In this document: positions 38,401 to 43,272 of the stretch, one piece after another
Layout: every line of letters starts with the position of its first letter
Position numbering within the stretch: position 1 is the first letter of the stretch
Origin: Clostridia bacterium
GTDB taxonomy: Bacteria > Bacillota > Clostridia > Oscillospirales > Acutalibacteraceae
Assembly (NCBI GenBank): GCA_017434855.1
Contig: JAFRUA010000031.1
Coordinates: forward strand, 86,213-150,212
DNA length: 64,000 nt
Direction of reading: 5' to 3'
The notes under the pieces: model-generated
Told to the model about the DNA's origin: nothing
The model's input: the letters and a program-made list of their open reading frames with translations, nothing else
The model's database searches: none
Position numbers and translations under genes: made by a program

Positions 38401-41400
38401 ATGGCGACCAGCTTGTGGCCCACGGTGCCGCCATAGGTGAATTTTTCTGTGGTGCTGGTGCGTCCGCAGACGGAGCAGGTCTTCCAGTACTCCACGCCGG
38501 TGGTGCAGTTGCCGCCGGAGACCATCTTTGCCGGATCAACGATGTTGGTCCAGTCGTGGGCGCCGGTTTCGGTTTCGTTGCCGACCGAGCAGGTACGGCT
38601 GTGGCCCTGGGTTTCGCCAAGGTCGGTCCATGCGCTCCAGTTGTGGTCAAGCTTCGGGATAGTTCTGGTTTCAGTCTCGCTGCAGCCGCTGTTCTGGCAG
38701 GTGCGCGTTTCGGTCCCGTTTGCCGTGCATGTCGCGGGTACCGTCACCGTCCAGCTGGTCCAGTTGTGGCCGGTCTTCGGGATCGGTCTGGTCTCCTGGT
38801 GGCTGGTGTTGTTGGAGCAGGTGCGGGTCTCCACACCGTCAGTGGTGCAGGTGGCCGCCGCGGTCACCGTCCATGCGCCCCAGGCGTGGCCAAGCTTCGG
38901 GATCACCTTGGTCTGGGTGTGGCTGCTGTTATAGGAGCAGGTCGCGGTCATCACGCCGTCGGTGGTGCAGGTGGCCGCCGTGGTTTCGGTGAATGCGCCG
39001 TAGTTGTGCGCGTTCGCGTCGGTCCAGACCGCCTGACTCGGTGTGGCGTTGTTATAGGTGATGTTCTGCGACGCCACGTCTGCAAAGTTGATCGTCAGGA
39101 CCTTCTTGCAGCGGTCGCGGTAGGTATAGCTGTAGTTGCCCGGAGTCATACAGGTCGGATTGACGGGCGCGATCATGCGCACGTCGTGGCCCAGCGCCGG
39201 GATCGGGTTGGTCTGGGTCTGGCCGCAGTACGAGCAGGTCCGGCTTTCCACACCGGCAGCGGTGCAGGTGGCCGGCGTGGTCTCGCTCCACGCGCCCCAG
39301 TTGTGGGCGTTGGCATCGGTCCAGACCAGCTGGTTCGCGTTGGCGGTCGTGGTCCAGTTGTTGGCTGTCACGTCCTGATAGTTGATCGTCAGAATCTGCT
39401 TGCAGACGGAGCAGTAGGTATAGCCGTAGGTGCCCGGCGTGGTGCAGGTCGGTTCAACCGCCGCCACAGCCACGATGGTGTGGCCGGTCGCCGGGATGGC
39501 GCGGGTCTCTTCAACGCTGCAGCCGGTGCGTGCGCAGACGCGGAACTCCACGCCCGCGGTGGTGCAGGTCGCATTTGTCCGGACGGTCCATGCGCCGGTG
39601 AAGTTATGGCCCAGCGCCGGGATGGTCTCGGTCTTGGTGCCGCCGCAGGTGGCGCAGGTGTACGGCTGACTGCCCGCCGTGGTGCAGGTGGCAGGCGTCG
39701 CGGTGCCGGCGGTCCAGCTGTGGTTTTCAATCTGAACGTGGTCGGCACTGTTTGCGCAGACGCGCTTGTGCGTATTTTCGTCAACCTGCGTCCAAGCGCC
39801 CCAGTTGTGCGCGCTCGTATCCGGGTTGCCGCTGGTGAAGGTTTCGGTCGGATGGTTCGCGCCGCAGCGAGAGCAATACTTATAGTATACCGCCGCGGTG
39901 GTGCAGGTCGCCGCCGTCTTCAGGTGGCTGGCGCTTGCAACCGCGATATAATCATGGTTCGACGTGTCGGTCAGCGTCTCGGTCTTGGTGCTGGTGTATT
40001 CCGTGTTGTTCGCGATGAACTTCGCGGTATAGACCTTGGTACCGTTGGCGTTGCAGACCGCCGGAGCCGTCGTAACGCTGGTGACTGTGGTCGCCACCTG
40101 TTTGGTGTGGCTATTGTTGCGCGTACACTTGACCGTCGCGTTCGCGCAGGTATAGCCGCTCCAGTTGAAGGTCGCGTTGGCATAGTCCCAATCATGGTTG
40201 TTGCTGTCCACGCTGCCGTAGCTCGTGTTACAGACAGAGCAGGTCGCCGCCTGGGTGCAGGTCGCCGTGCCGCCGGAGCACGCCTCGGCCACCGCATTGA
40301 TCGTCACGTTGTCGCCGATCAGGCCCGAAGTGATCGCAACGGTCGCGCTGCGGTGATTGCTCGACAGGGTGTAGGTGTAGTCCGTGCCGCGGGTCAGGGT
40401 CTTGCTGCCGACCTTGACGGTGACGTTATCGGTCAGGTGATAGTTCGCGTCTGCGGTGACGGTCGCGTTCAGCGCAGCCGCGCCGCTCGCAGTCGCCGGA
40501 GAGCCGGTCGTGTGCGCGCCGGGATAGGTGACCTGATAGTTCGTCACCTGCGACCAGCCGGCGGTCAGGGTTCTTGCGCTCGTCGAAGAACCAAAGGTGA
40601 AGATCTTCGAGCTGCTGTTGAACGTGCCGTTGCCGCTGCCGGTCAGGGTCCAGCCGGTGAAGGTGTAGCCCGTGCGGGTCGGGTCGGGGATGGACAGGGT
40701 GTCCTGATAATAACCCGTGAACGGGGAACCGTCGGGAAGGTAATAATCCCACACGCCGCCGTTCGGGTCAACGGTCAGGGTGCTCTGGTTGGGCGTCCAG
40801 ACGGCGTACAGGTCCAGGTTCGCATTGGCGGTGTAGGTCGCACCGGGAGCGTAGTCCACGGTCGTGGCCGATGGGTGCGTGGCCCAACCCTGGAAGGCGT
40901 AGCCCGTGCGAGTGGGCGTTCCGGTGCGCAGGGTCAGGTTGACGTCAAAGCGCTTATCCTGCTCTGTGGGTACATTGCTGACGGTGTCGCTGCCACCATT
41001 GCCGTAATACTTCACTTTGAAGACGGATTCAATGCGGAACGTATAAGAACCCGTACCATCATTGTACAGTTTGACACCGATTAGATATGGAACATCTTTC
41101 TGCAGTTCCCGACTCATATAGAACTGATGATTACCGTTTGAGTCATCATTACTTTGCAGAATCGTGGCGCTTGTTGCCCAGTCACTCTTGTTCATAAGCA
41201 AGCCAAAAGGATCTGGCGTATCGCTGCTGTTATTACTGAATACTGCGTAATACCCCGTCTCGGGTGGAATGAACTGATAGAACTGAACTTCGTAATCATT
41301 GTTGATCGCCGCTGTATAGTCGGTATACAGCGCCATTTCTGTCGGCACCCCGGAGTTCGGATTCCACAAAGCATAATAAGTGGTATCTGAATTCGGAATC

Positions 41401-42875
41401 GTGATGGTGTCGCTTGACCAACAAGTCTTCGGCTGCGTTTCACTACCCTGGTCAGACCATGCAAGAAATGTATGATTGGTACGGGTAAAGTCCGCTTGAT
41501 CCATTCGCATGGTGTGGCCGGCAGGCATAACAGCCGTAAAGTGTTTTGTATCAGACGCGCTCGTACCGGTTGAATTGGTATTGTTGGTACCGCCGGTTGT
41601 GTTGAATGTAATATTGACCGCTTTACAAACCTTCATCGGATAGGTATAGCTTCCGCTGGAAAAGCTGTTAGCGTTGGCAAAATACGTATGGCCAGCAGTC
41701 AAATTGACAACACAATAAAATGCATGACGTTCCGTGTCGATCATTTTCCGAACAATACTATTGTTATCCTGATCATCATGAGATGTCATACTACTGTCAA
41801 TTTCTTTCGTATTAGATGTATTCAACTCATAAATCGTCACTTTACCGTCCGGCGGACTTGAAGTAACCCAACTGAAGAAAATGTATTTTCCAGATGTAGA
41901 AGGTGTGAAGGCATACCATTTGCCTGCAGAATAGTTTGAACTGGTAAGCGCCACATCTTTCTGTGTATTCAGGTTCAAAACTTCAGCCGGATAAACCGTT
42001 ACAGTAATACCGTTCAAAGCTTTATCACTATAGCCCGTCGTTGCAATCGTAGCGTTAAAAGTTGCATTATACGCCAATGCGCTGTTAAGTTTAAAGGTCG
42101 CGGTACAAGTATCAGTACTCGATGAAATCGGCGCAAGCGTTGTGTTGCTGCTTGCCCATGATTTCACACTAGTAAATTTCCAGTTGACGCCGTACTGATC
42201 CTTAACAGTGCTCAAAGTATAGCTTCTGGTTGCCTGTGCGCCATTCAAACCAACAACAGTATGACCGGTGTAAGTGGCAGTCGGAGTAGGATAGTCAGAT
42301 GATCCTATAGTATAATCGACATCCCAATAATTCTCTTTGCCTCCAATCCAAGCATTCGCTGCATCCCATTCAAAAATGCCTGGATTGCCACTTTCGATTT
42401 TGAATTTTTCACCTTTTGAGTTGTTTGTAGTGGCGGTTAAATAGTAGTTGGTTCCACCAATGTTCAGATAAACTTGAACTCTGATCTTTCTATCCATATA
42501 GTATTTCGTGGAACCCAAGTGCAAGTTGATTCGTGTTGGAAAAACCCCATCTGCACCTTGACCATTCAAAATGTCGTAATCAGTATTATCACTAACTGAA
42601 GTATCCGACCATGTAAACGAACCCATATTAACCTCATTGCCTCGGCCATTATCACCGCGACCGTATAAGGTAACCGTCATATTGATGTTGGAATCCGCTT
42701 TATAACTATGAAGATATGCATGAACACTATACTTCCCGGCCGTCTGAGACGAAAGCGCACTCGCCTCCGGCAGCACTTCGGGCGCAACGAACACCCAGGC
42801 GCTCATGATCATCAAGAGCGACATAAAGATCGACAACGCCCGGCGTCCGCCGCGTTTCATTGTTTTCTTTGTCAT
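23433..42875 (-). CDS. Giant secreted repeat protein (6,480 residues)
   Basis: One uninterrupted gene of 19.4 kb. An N-terminal signal peptide (basic MTKKTMKRGGRRA, then a hydrophobic core SIFMSLLMIMSAWVFVAP, cleavage near ASA about 40) shows secretion. Then come about 400 residues with Ig-like and PPC-like (pre-peptidase C-terminal) character and a few InlB/Flg_new repeats (about 420-780). A Cys-rich repeat array follows (about 862-3435), then about 33 InlB/Flg_new repeats (3505-5992), a second short Cys array (about 6095-6335), a CnaB-like domain (about 6345-6425, VEVSLVNHGIKYTGTTNANG) and a tail with RCSMC plus a hydrophobic aromatic segment. No LPXTG, choline-binding or SLH motif is seen. 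Probably a cell-surface adhesin or scaffold. RBS AAAAGGAGG; own promoter; leader about 190 bases. Confidence 0.93.
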   Translation of the reverse strand: MTKKTMKRGGRRALSIFMSLLMIMSAWVFVAPEVLPEASALSSQTAGKYSVHAYLHSYKADSNINMTVTLYGRGDNGRGNEVNMGSFTWSDTSVSDNTDYDILNGQGADGVFPTRINLHLGSTKYYMDRKIRVQVYLNIGGTNYYLTATTNNSKGEKFKIESGNPGIFEWDAANAWIGGKENYWDVDYTIGSSDYPTPTATYTGHTVVGLNGAQATRSYTLSTVKDQYGVNWKFTSVKSWASSNTTLAPISSSTDTCTATFKLNSALAYNATFNATIATTGYSDKALNGITVTVYPAEVLNLNTQKDVALTSSNYSAGKWYAFTPSTSGKYIFFSWVTSSPPDGKVTIYELNTSNTKEIDSSMTSHDDQDNNSIVRKMIDTERHAFYCVVNLTAGHTYFANANSFSSGSYTYPMKVCKAVNITFNTTGGTNNTNSTGTSASDTKHFTAVMPAGHTMRMDQADFTRTNHTFLAWSDQGSETQPKTCWSSDTITIPNSDTTYYALWNPNSGVPTEMALYTDYTAAINNDYEVQFYQFIPPETGYYAVFSNNSSDTPDPFGLLMNKSDWATSATILQSNDDSNGNHQFYMSRELQKDVPYLIGVKLYNDGTGSYTFRIESVFKVKYYGNGGSDTVSNVPTEQDKRFDVNLTLRTGTPTRTGYAFQGWATHPSATTVDYAPGATYTANANLDLYAVWTPNQSTLTVDPNGGVWDYYLPDGSPFTGYYQDTLSIPDPTRTGYTFTGWTLTGSGNGTFNSSSKIFTFGSSTSARTLTAGWSQVTNYQVTYPGAHTTGSPATASGAAALNATVTADANYHLTDNVTVKVGSKTLTRGTDYTYTLSSNHRSATVAITSGLIGDNVTINAVAEACSGGTATCTQAATCSVCNTSYGSVDSNNHDWDYANATFNWSGYTCANATVKCTRNNSHTKQVATTVTSVTTAPAVCNANGTKVYTAKFIANNTEYTSTKTETLTDTSNHDYIAVASASHLKTAATCTTAAVYYKYCSRCGANHPTETFTSGNPDTSAHNWGAWTQVDENTHKRVCANSADHVQIENHSWTAGTATPATCTTAGSQPYTCATCGGTKTETIPALGHNFTGAWTVRTNATCTTAGVEFRVCARTGCSVEETRAIPATGHTIVAVAAVEPTCTTPGTYGYTYCSVCKQILTINYQDVTANNWTTTANANQLVWTDANAHNWGAWSETTPATCTAAGVESRTCSYCGQTQTNPIPALGHDVRMIAPVNPTCMTPGNYSYTYRDRCKKVLTINFADVASQNITYNNATPSQAVWTDANAHNYGAFTETTAATCTTDGVMTATCSYNSSHTQTKVIPKLGHAWGAWTVTAAATCTTDGVETRTCSNNTSHQETRPIPKTGHNWTSWTVTVPATCTANGTETRTCQNSGCSETETRTIPKLDHNWSAWTDLGETQGHSRTCSVGNETETGAHDWTNIVDPAKMVSGGNCTTGVEYWKTCSVCGRTSTTEKFTYGGTVGHKLVAIEAKAATCETAGNIQYWQCAVCHKYFNNADGAAAHEITAAQTVVAALGHDFDLTATPIEVTGGHQYPCTRCGGYGFGTTLGAVEAHTFDQQVAGTRYSTGTQQDCTTAATYYYSCKCGASENNASHTFTSGGTLGHNMTAHPAVTATCAAEGRIAYWECSRCHRLFSDAAGTTTVSADALSVPKTTNHNFGAWTTLTAATCTEQGSETRECSVCHLIETRTTDALTHSFTSTTYRTNNDGTHNVKCIRCDVYGPDVNCTNTTSTSTAADCLHKGTTTYTCADCGGTWTVEGAYGSHVTTGNHHAAVPADCTTAGTVEYWTCSVCNKYFADAAGSTELSLAELTAPVLGHQLTMTPASGANCTTAGNSAYYTCARCGKYFSDANGQYEIAQDSWVIPATGHDYTGAIRYKDANEHEYLCKNGCGTYGGATAHVYDKAVEDNAFKASDATCTAAATYYYSCECGAAGTATFTVGDPLGHAYNSVKANSWVWTAAGDGYTAKATLICANDNSHEIERDAVVTYTTNGATCGAAGTITYTATVTLDNGSKATDTKTETVSALPHSYDLTQATYTWTASGDTYSVTAMVPCSNNASHPALTETVTATKVTTPATCEVPGSNVFTATFTRFPTQTRTDPIPKLGHAYGQPVWTWADNNVTATATFTCANDSDHKVVITTATVESVTQAATCTTAGSKNYTATVSFDRDGDGTDEPYTDTKTGVAIPALGHDFDVTGTPVPATNGHNYKCSRCNEYGYDGVVNAVEPHTFDKAVATATYKVSDATCTTAATYYYSCVCGEAGPTTFTVGNPLGHNYNNLAASNAWTWAKVNDAWTAKATLVCANDNSHTIQRDAVVTFTTNGATCGAAGSVVYTATVTLDGGAPETDTKTETVAALPHDYDWAGATYTWTPVTGGYEVTATAKCKNDATHTAFTETVTAVCTSHSVADCENDGVDVYEATFTSFPKQTKTDTTTALGHTWGTPTWTWGTDNVTATATFTCGRNNPHVQTITVASTRTETTAATCTEAGTATFDAVVTFNGSNYTATTTAPIAALGHDWGEWSETTAATCDHAGVETRTCQRANCGATETRPIAQLTHRLVFVPAVAPTCTADGSIAHYECALCGGNFSDAAGTTALESIVDPAIGHNFDTTGTPVEHGSGHYYKCTRCGEYGYNGVVGATTSHVYDQQNNGAIYAKDGSAADCTHQGEFYYSCACGANEHDDNHTFLAGGSLGHVLRHFAAVTATCKDDGNLEYWYCSRCGNYYSDANANTQTTLAAVTISHTTVSHTMPNTWTETVPATCTEDGLESRVCTVCGVYTETQAIPALNHDFAHGTDTVYICYNNGTHAVKCSRCDVVNPTTENCTDSKEIVSTTAADCTHLGTTTYRCTRCGYVWTEENTGVGPHSSTPTHHAAVPATCTTAGNIEYWTCEICGQNFSDAACTTVAADVTVAALAHAGITAVPQQDADCTHDGVKAHFECPLCNKMFSDAAATREVIASDLVIPALGHNFYGEIRNDGASGHSFKCTRCNEYGNQTAHTFDQAVVNDGAHVSDADCLNPAKYHYSCVCGAIDTTGTQGTFDNGQPTGHAYNTVKANSWVWTEAGSGYTAKATLVCANDNTHEIERDAIVTYTTVGASCTGAGTITYTATITLDNGSTATDTKTDEVAVLGHDFDYANTEYVWNEIEGGWSCTATATCKRDGCNAVDTETVTAAHVNTPATCENEGSDVYTATFTNTNFKTQTKTISITRLGHDYQIDNTTWHWNAAHTAATVTFVCQNDEHHTLEVMTDNIAENRTPATCETAGSVTYTATLVYGGATYTNTTDPETIPATGHDWGDPVWTWDTTAADWTATVTFTCANNSNHVATPAVTMSNVSTAATCTTDGSVAYTATATGPDGGTYTDTATKTKDDDATLAAFGHRWGDWSGSDNNYSRVCANDPDHIENATIVGSNLTSTVASGAGFNATITPDAGYKMAGTVSVYVGTTVLDAADYTYTVTGDTATLTIAEAKCTGNITVNATALSKSYNYNGYRLELTEDSFISGTYTVEQGATLAQPTRTGYDFSGWEVMSATAGENNWTVGTVIQNIPTGKYGDVVLKAVWTAHTYTVEYNTDGGSAAPASFTKTYDIDATLSSTVPTKDGYTFGGWGIDGDTYAAGATLDTDYATETGATVTLTAIWTTNGYEIVYDGGTGASNVPANTAKQYGVDTALSTQVPTKTAYTFDGWLLNSTLYNAGAAAGAAFDAAYLTAGGNVTVTAQWSPITYTATFNYDNGSNSTTATFTVNDTVTLTPPTKDGYTFAGWKITAAAGNWELNHQYAASATAADADKYGNVTFTAQWTKIGYTYTLLPNGGTLTGEATGNYDMETAVTLPAEGATGIVRAGYSFAGWKVKSATGDNNWDINTVIFNIPTGKYGDVTLEAVWTNNDFNVIFNGNHNTNTGIQMPAQQFRSGVAQTLNPNQYERVYTVSYEENGGSSVADATVTYSFLGWSEDQNAAAATYANEAEINMARNSNLALYAVWQAASTTLPAAPTKTGYSFRGWYTTDENVLTQPGAEFTPTVDTIFYAKWEANNFTVTFAKGHDDATGTMQNQTVTCDDPTATLNLNTFERKYNVTYDEAGGSAVTDVTVDYSFAGWLDEDNNAYTDGQAITTARDDALNLTAQWTAQSTVLPATSKAGYTFLGWYVGDDKIGEAGDSFTPAADTELTAKWATIDYTATFIYDNGDNNTTATFTKEDAVTLPTPTKGGYTFAGWKITAADGSWINGTQYQATDTSIAAGNYGNVTFTAQWTEDTNTITFQTDGGEAVANVNYKITDATADLPTTTKEGYDFAGWLVTTAAGNWEADSVVFKRLNGKYGNVTLTAQWTNGDFNVIFDGNGNTDGKQMGAQTFFSDVAQNLSKNIYTRAYTVTYDYAGATAGAAPATDTANYVFEGWATTADAAEKEYADEAPFTAHRDDALTLYAVWTPVSVTLPTPTRIGYTFAGWFNGAEEVTGATFTPTVDTTLTAHWTANDFTVTFAKGHDDATGTMPNQTIKSDVAENLDANAFTRSYDVTFDEVGGSAVTDTTVDYSFNGWLDQDGNSYVDEASIDTARDDALNLTAQWTAESTVLPTTTKDGYTFAGWYNGSTKVGEAGDSFTPAADTALTAHWTANSYTATFIYDNGDNNTTAAFTKEDAVTLPTPTRNGYTFAGWTITAADGSWTDGAEYAADVTSIAAGNYGDVTFTAQWTRNTYSYTGKILASDAENAIEGTYNVDEAATLAAPTRAGYSFAGWRVAEGTEGNWDLGTVILGIPAGKYGDVKLVAVWTNNDFNVTFDGNGNTNTNITMPAQQFRSGVAQNLNPNQYERKYAVTFEENGGSDVADATVTYRFLGWATAADGDVAYANQAEINMARNENLALYAVWEAASTTIPAAPTKFGYIFNGWYDNASFTGDAYAAGTDFTPTADTVFYAKWVAQSFDVTFAGNGNTNDVTMAAQPYESGVAQPLTANTFERAYDVTYDENGGSTVTDATVAYDFLGWNEDAAATTATYTDGQTITLTRESNLALSAIWSANSTALPTPTKDGYTFAGWYNGSTKVDGTTFTPTADTTLTAHWDAVSYTATFVYKNGSDDTTAAFTKETDVTFPTAPERTGYTFAGWTVTKAAGSWANGTAYAAGVAKVDAGNYGDVTFTAQWTANEYTYTLLPNNGTLTVPASDDYTIEDTVQLPSQSAGQISRTGYSFAGWKVTTSEGNWDENTVIFSIPTGKYGDVTLEAVWTESDFNVTFLGNGSTNGVQMPAQQFRSGIAQNLFDNQYARAYTVTYDYDNATSGAETASTTISYTFNGWKDQDGVSYTDKQNVSFERTDPVTMTAQWTPNSTTLPTPEKTGYTFAGWYNGDTKVEGTTFTPTADTTLTAHWDAKTFDVTFDKNNADATGTMATQTITCGAATALTANAFERKYTVTYDEAGGSAVADATVAYTFAGWATAADGDVVYTDGQTINLDRDEDLTLYAVWTAESNALPTTAKDGYTFAGWYNGDTKVEGASFTPTANTTLTAHWDAIGYTATFIYANGTTEFTTADFIATDVVSFPTTARAGYTFDGWKITAAEGDWTNGTQYAADAANAGDAHFGNVTFTAQWAKITYTYKFETANGTMADRDGEYNIESAPIALPTSNEITRDGYTFGGWKVTTVAAATNWHLGDIVTEIPTGMYGNVRFTAQWTKNHFFVIFDGNGKTDGTMQNQQFISDEEQALNPNAYERKYTVTFNYNGADGGEQPESLTANFGFAGWKNGDETYANQAFVTLLSKENVTIIAQWTPTSITLPTPTKTGYTFGGWYKDAELTEANKAGDQGDAYWPNEDTVNNLYAKWNANEYTYSFDVNDGSDVSGGTYTIETATIMLPTASEIHRDGYSFEGWVVKTANGDENSWTVGDTAISIPTGSYGNVEFQAQWSPITYTYTFDTDEGTMADFSGTYTIESPSIALPTAADITREGYDFGGWIVKTGVGNWTAAEAVTAITTGHWGNVTFKAKWLYGVFGVTYYGDNLTGTPAQAQGDTTYIGTVTAEDGYHLLDTVTVKVGSIELTRDTDYTYVLADDNLSATVTINADKVIGHVSITAEAAAHDFTDHYVSNGDGTHKAYCVCGQYITEDCVGGTATCIEQAVCDFCGDHYGEYADHIITTVNARAATCTQNGTRALTYCAVCKLILTLDGTDISASGKKYGVDTETYVLPALGHNYIGELRDNGNGSHSFKCVNGCGTYGDPVLHTFDRQVSTRDYMHSNAKCETAATYYYSCACGAAGTETYEVGEPLGHAWVRKPAQASTCTTAGHSEYDVCERCNKAVGFEPYAVLGHGEYHFDSTRSGKLNDGTFKYDYYKCERCDDYYIELTVAAVDQNNHPIKDVEVSLVNHGIKYTGTTNANGEVKFDHRFQDGEYKITMIYTLNRVMITTNDVLKLEDGNLTGTISHMDIRATYTTDEQSTGFRCSMCDFYEARYELPVYGWAITAIHYFVHTIQHLIYKMGH
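23870..24590 (-). repeat. C-terminal Cys-rich repeat block of the giant protein
   Basis: Encodes roughly residues 6095-6335: about five units of the same kind as the large array (CIEQAVCDFCGDHYGEY, CTQNGTRALTYCAVC, HSFKCVNGCGTYG, YYYSCACGAAGTETYEVG, CTTAGHSEYDVCERCNK). Closely similar to single units near residues 860 and 1850-1960. Confidence 0.85.
24640..24888 (-). repeat. Spacer module, copy 3 (giant protein)
   Basis: Encodes a module of about 80 residues with YHLLDTVTVKVGSIELTRDT and DYTYVLADDNLSATVTI. The same module occurs at 40278-40533 (YHLTDNVTVKVGSKTLTRGT) and, more diverged, at 32363-32575. It stands at the borders between the Cys-rich and InlB-like arrays. Confidence 0.8.
24900..32363 (-). 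repeat. InlB/Flg_new repeat array in five superunits (giant protein)
   Basis: Encodes about 33 units of the form ...PTKTGYTFAGWY...FTAQW, the Listeria-Bacteroides InlB B-repeat family. They follow a fixed order of six: a single unit (YTATFIYDNGDNNTTA type), a single unit (YTYTLLPNGGT type), then two different double units. The same anchor word recurs at 31640, 30290, 28973, 27638 and 26309, i.e. every 1,317-1,350 bases, always a multiple of three. The fifth superunit is altered at its end. Confidence 0.9.
32363..32575 (-). repeat. Spacer module, copy 2 (giant protein)
   Basis: Encodes AGYKMAGTVSVYVGTTVLDA and ADYTYTVTGDTATLTIAEAK. It is a diverged copy of the module at 40278-40533 and sits exactly where the Cys-rich array changes to the InlB-like array. 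Confidence 0.7.
32570..40292 (-). repeat. Cys-rich C-x(9-11)-CxxC repeat array (giant protein)
   Basis: Encodes about 2,570 residues with several dozen units such as PATCTTAGNIEYWTCEICGQ...IPALGH. A typical unit has one Cys in ATCTxxG, a CxxC nine to eleven residues later, and a closing GH. Higher order: a long block P (about 38415 and 35130) and a block Q (about 36965, 35975 and 33655, keyed on ANSWVWT or ASNAWTW) run P-Q-Q-P-Q. Possible metal or disulfide modules; function unknown. Confidence 0.88.
40278..40533 (-). repeat. Spacer module, copy 1 (giant protein)
   Basis: Encodes VTYPGAHTTGSPATASGAAA and YHLTDNVTVKVGSKTLTRGT, then a SATVAITSGLIGDNVTINAV end. It separates the N-terminal InlB-like units from the Cys-rich array and resembles the module at 24640-24888. 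Confidence 0.8.
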
Positions 42876-43070
42876 AAAATATGTCCTCCTTTTGGAGAAA
42901 AATTATATAACGTTACGCGGTTCTGCGCCGCTGTGCCCCACCGCAATCGCCGCCGCTGCCGCTGCCTCCCCCACCCTCTGACCACGGGTGTTCCCGGGGC
43001 AAAAGCCGGCCGCCGCCTGATTGCCGCAAAGGGCGTGCGCGCGTGCATACACCGCCACTTATACAGTATT

Positions 43071-43099
43071 ATTTTACAACTTCAAATGTGCCTTGTCAA
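43071..43099 (-). promoter_or_regulatory. Promoter of the giant gene
   Basis: Minus-strand -35 TTGACA (43094-43099), 17-base spacer, -10 TAAAAT (43071-43076). It leaves a GC-rich leader of about 190 bases before the start at 42875, long enough to hold post-transcriptional control, though I see no known riboswitch in it. Confidence 0.8.
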
Positions 43100-43162
43100 G
43101 GCTTTCTTCATTTTTAGCACATTGCCTAAAGCCGGACCGGCGTTTTTGGTGGAAGTGATGGT

Positions 43163-43209
43163 GGCCCCCTCAGACGCTCCGCGCCAGCTCCCCCGATCTC
43201 GGGGGAGCC
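43163..43209. repeat. Palindromic interspersed repeat (CCCCTC...GGGGGAGCC)
   Basis: GGCCCCCTCAGACGCTCCGC followed by GCCAGCTCCCCCGATCTCGGGGGAGCC-type sequence, ending in AAAAA. The second half is a hairpin (GCTCCCCC / GGGGGAGC, 43187-43208). From general knowledge this motif is scattered in many copies through Oscillospiraceae and Lachnospiraceae genomes. Here it lies just before the DUF559 gene promoter. Confidence 0.7.
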
Positions 43210-43227
43210 TAAAAATGTGCCCATCGC

Positions 43228-43256
43228 TTGCTTTTTTCTGCACACTCTGCTATACT
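43228..43256 (+). promoter_or_regulatory. Promoter of the DUF559 gene
   Basis: Plus-strand -35 TTGCTT (43228-43233), 17-base spacer, -10 TATACT (43251-43256). The start codon follows 17 bases later with no strong ribosome site. Confidence 0.5.
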
Positions 43257-43272
43257 TGTCCTGGTGATTGCA

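Noticed and set aside
34386..41084. 2,232-codon open frame opposite the giant gene
   Set aside because: Same reason: a shadow produced by the repeat composition of the minus-strand gene.
23433..42875. CRISPR array or transposon repeats
   Set aside because: The dense repeats are in-frame protein repeats of variable sequence, not identical direct repeats with unique spacers.
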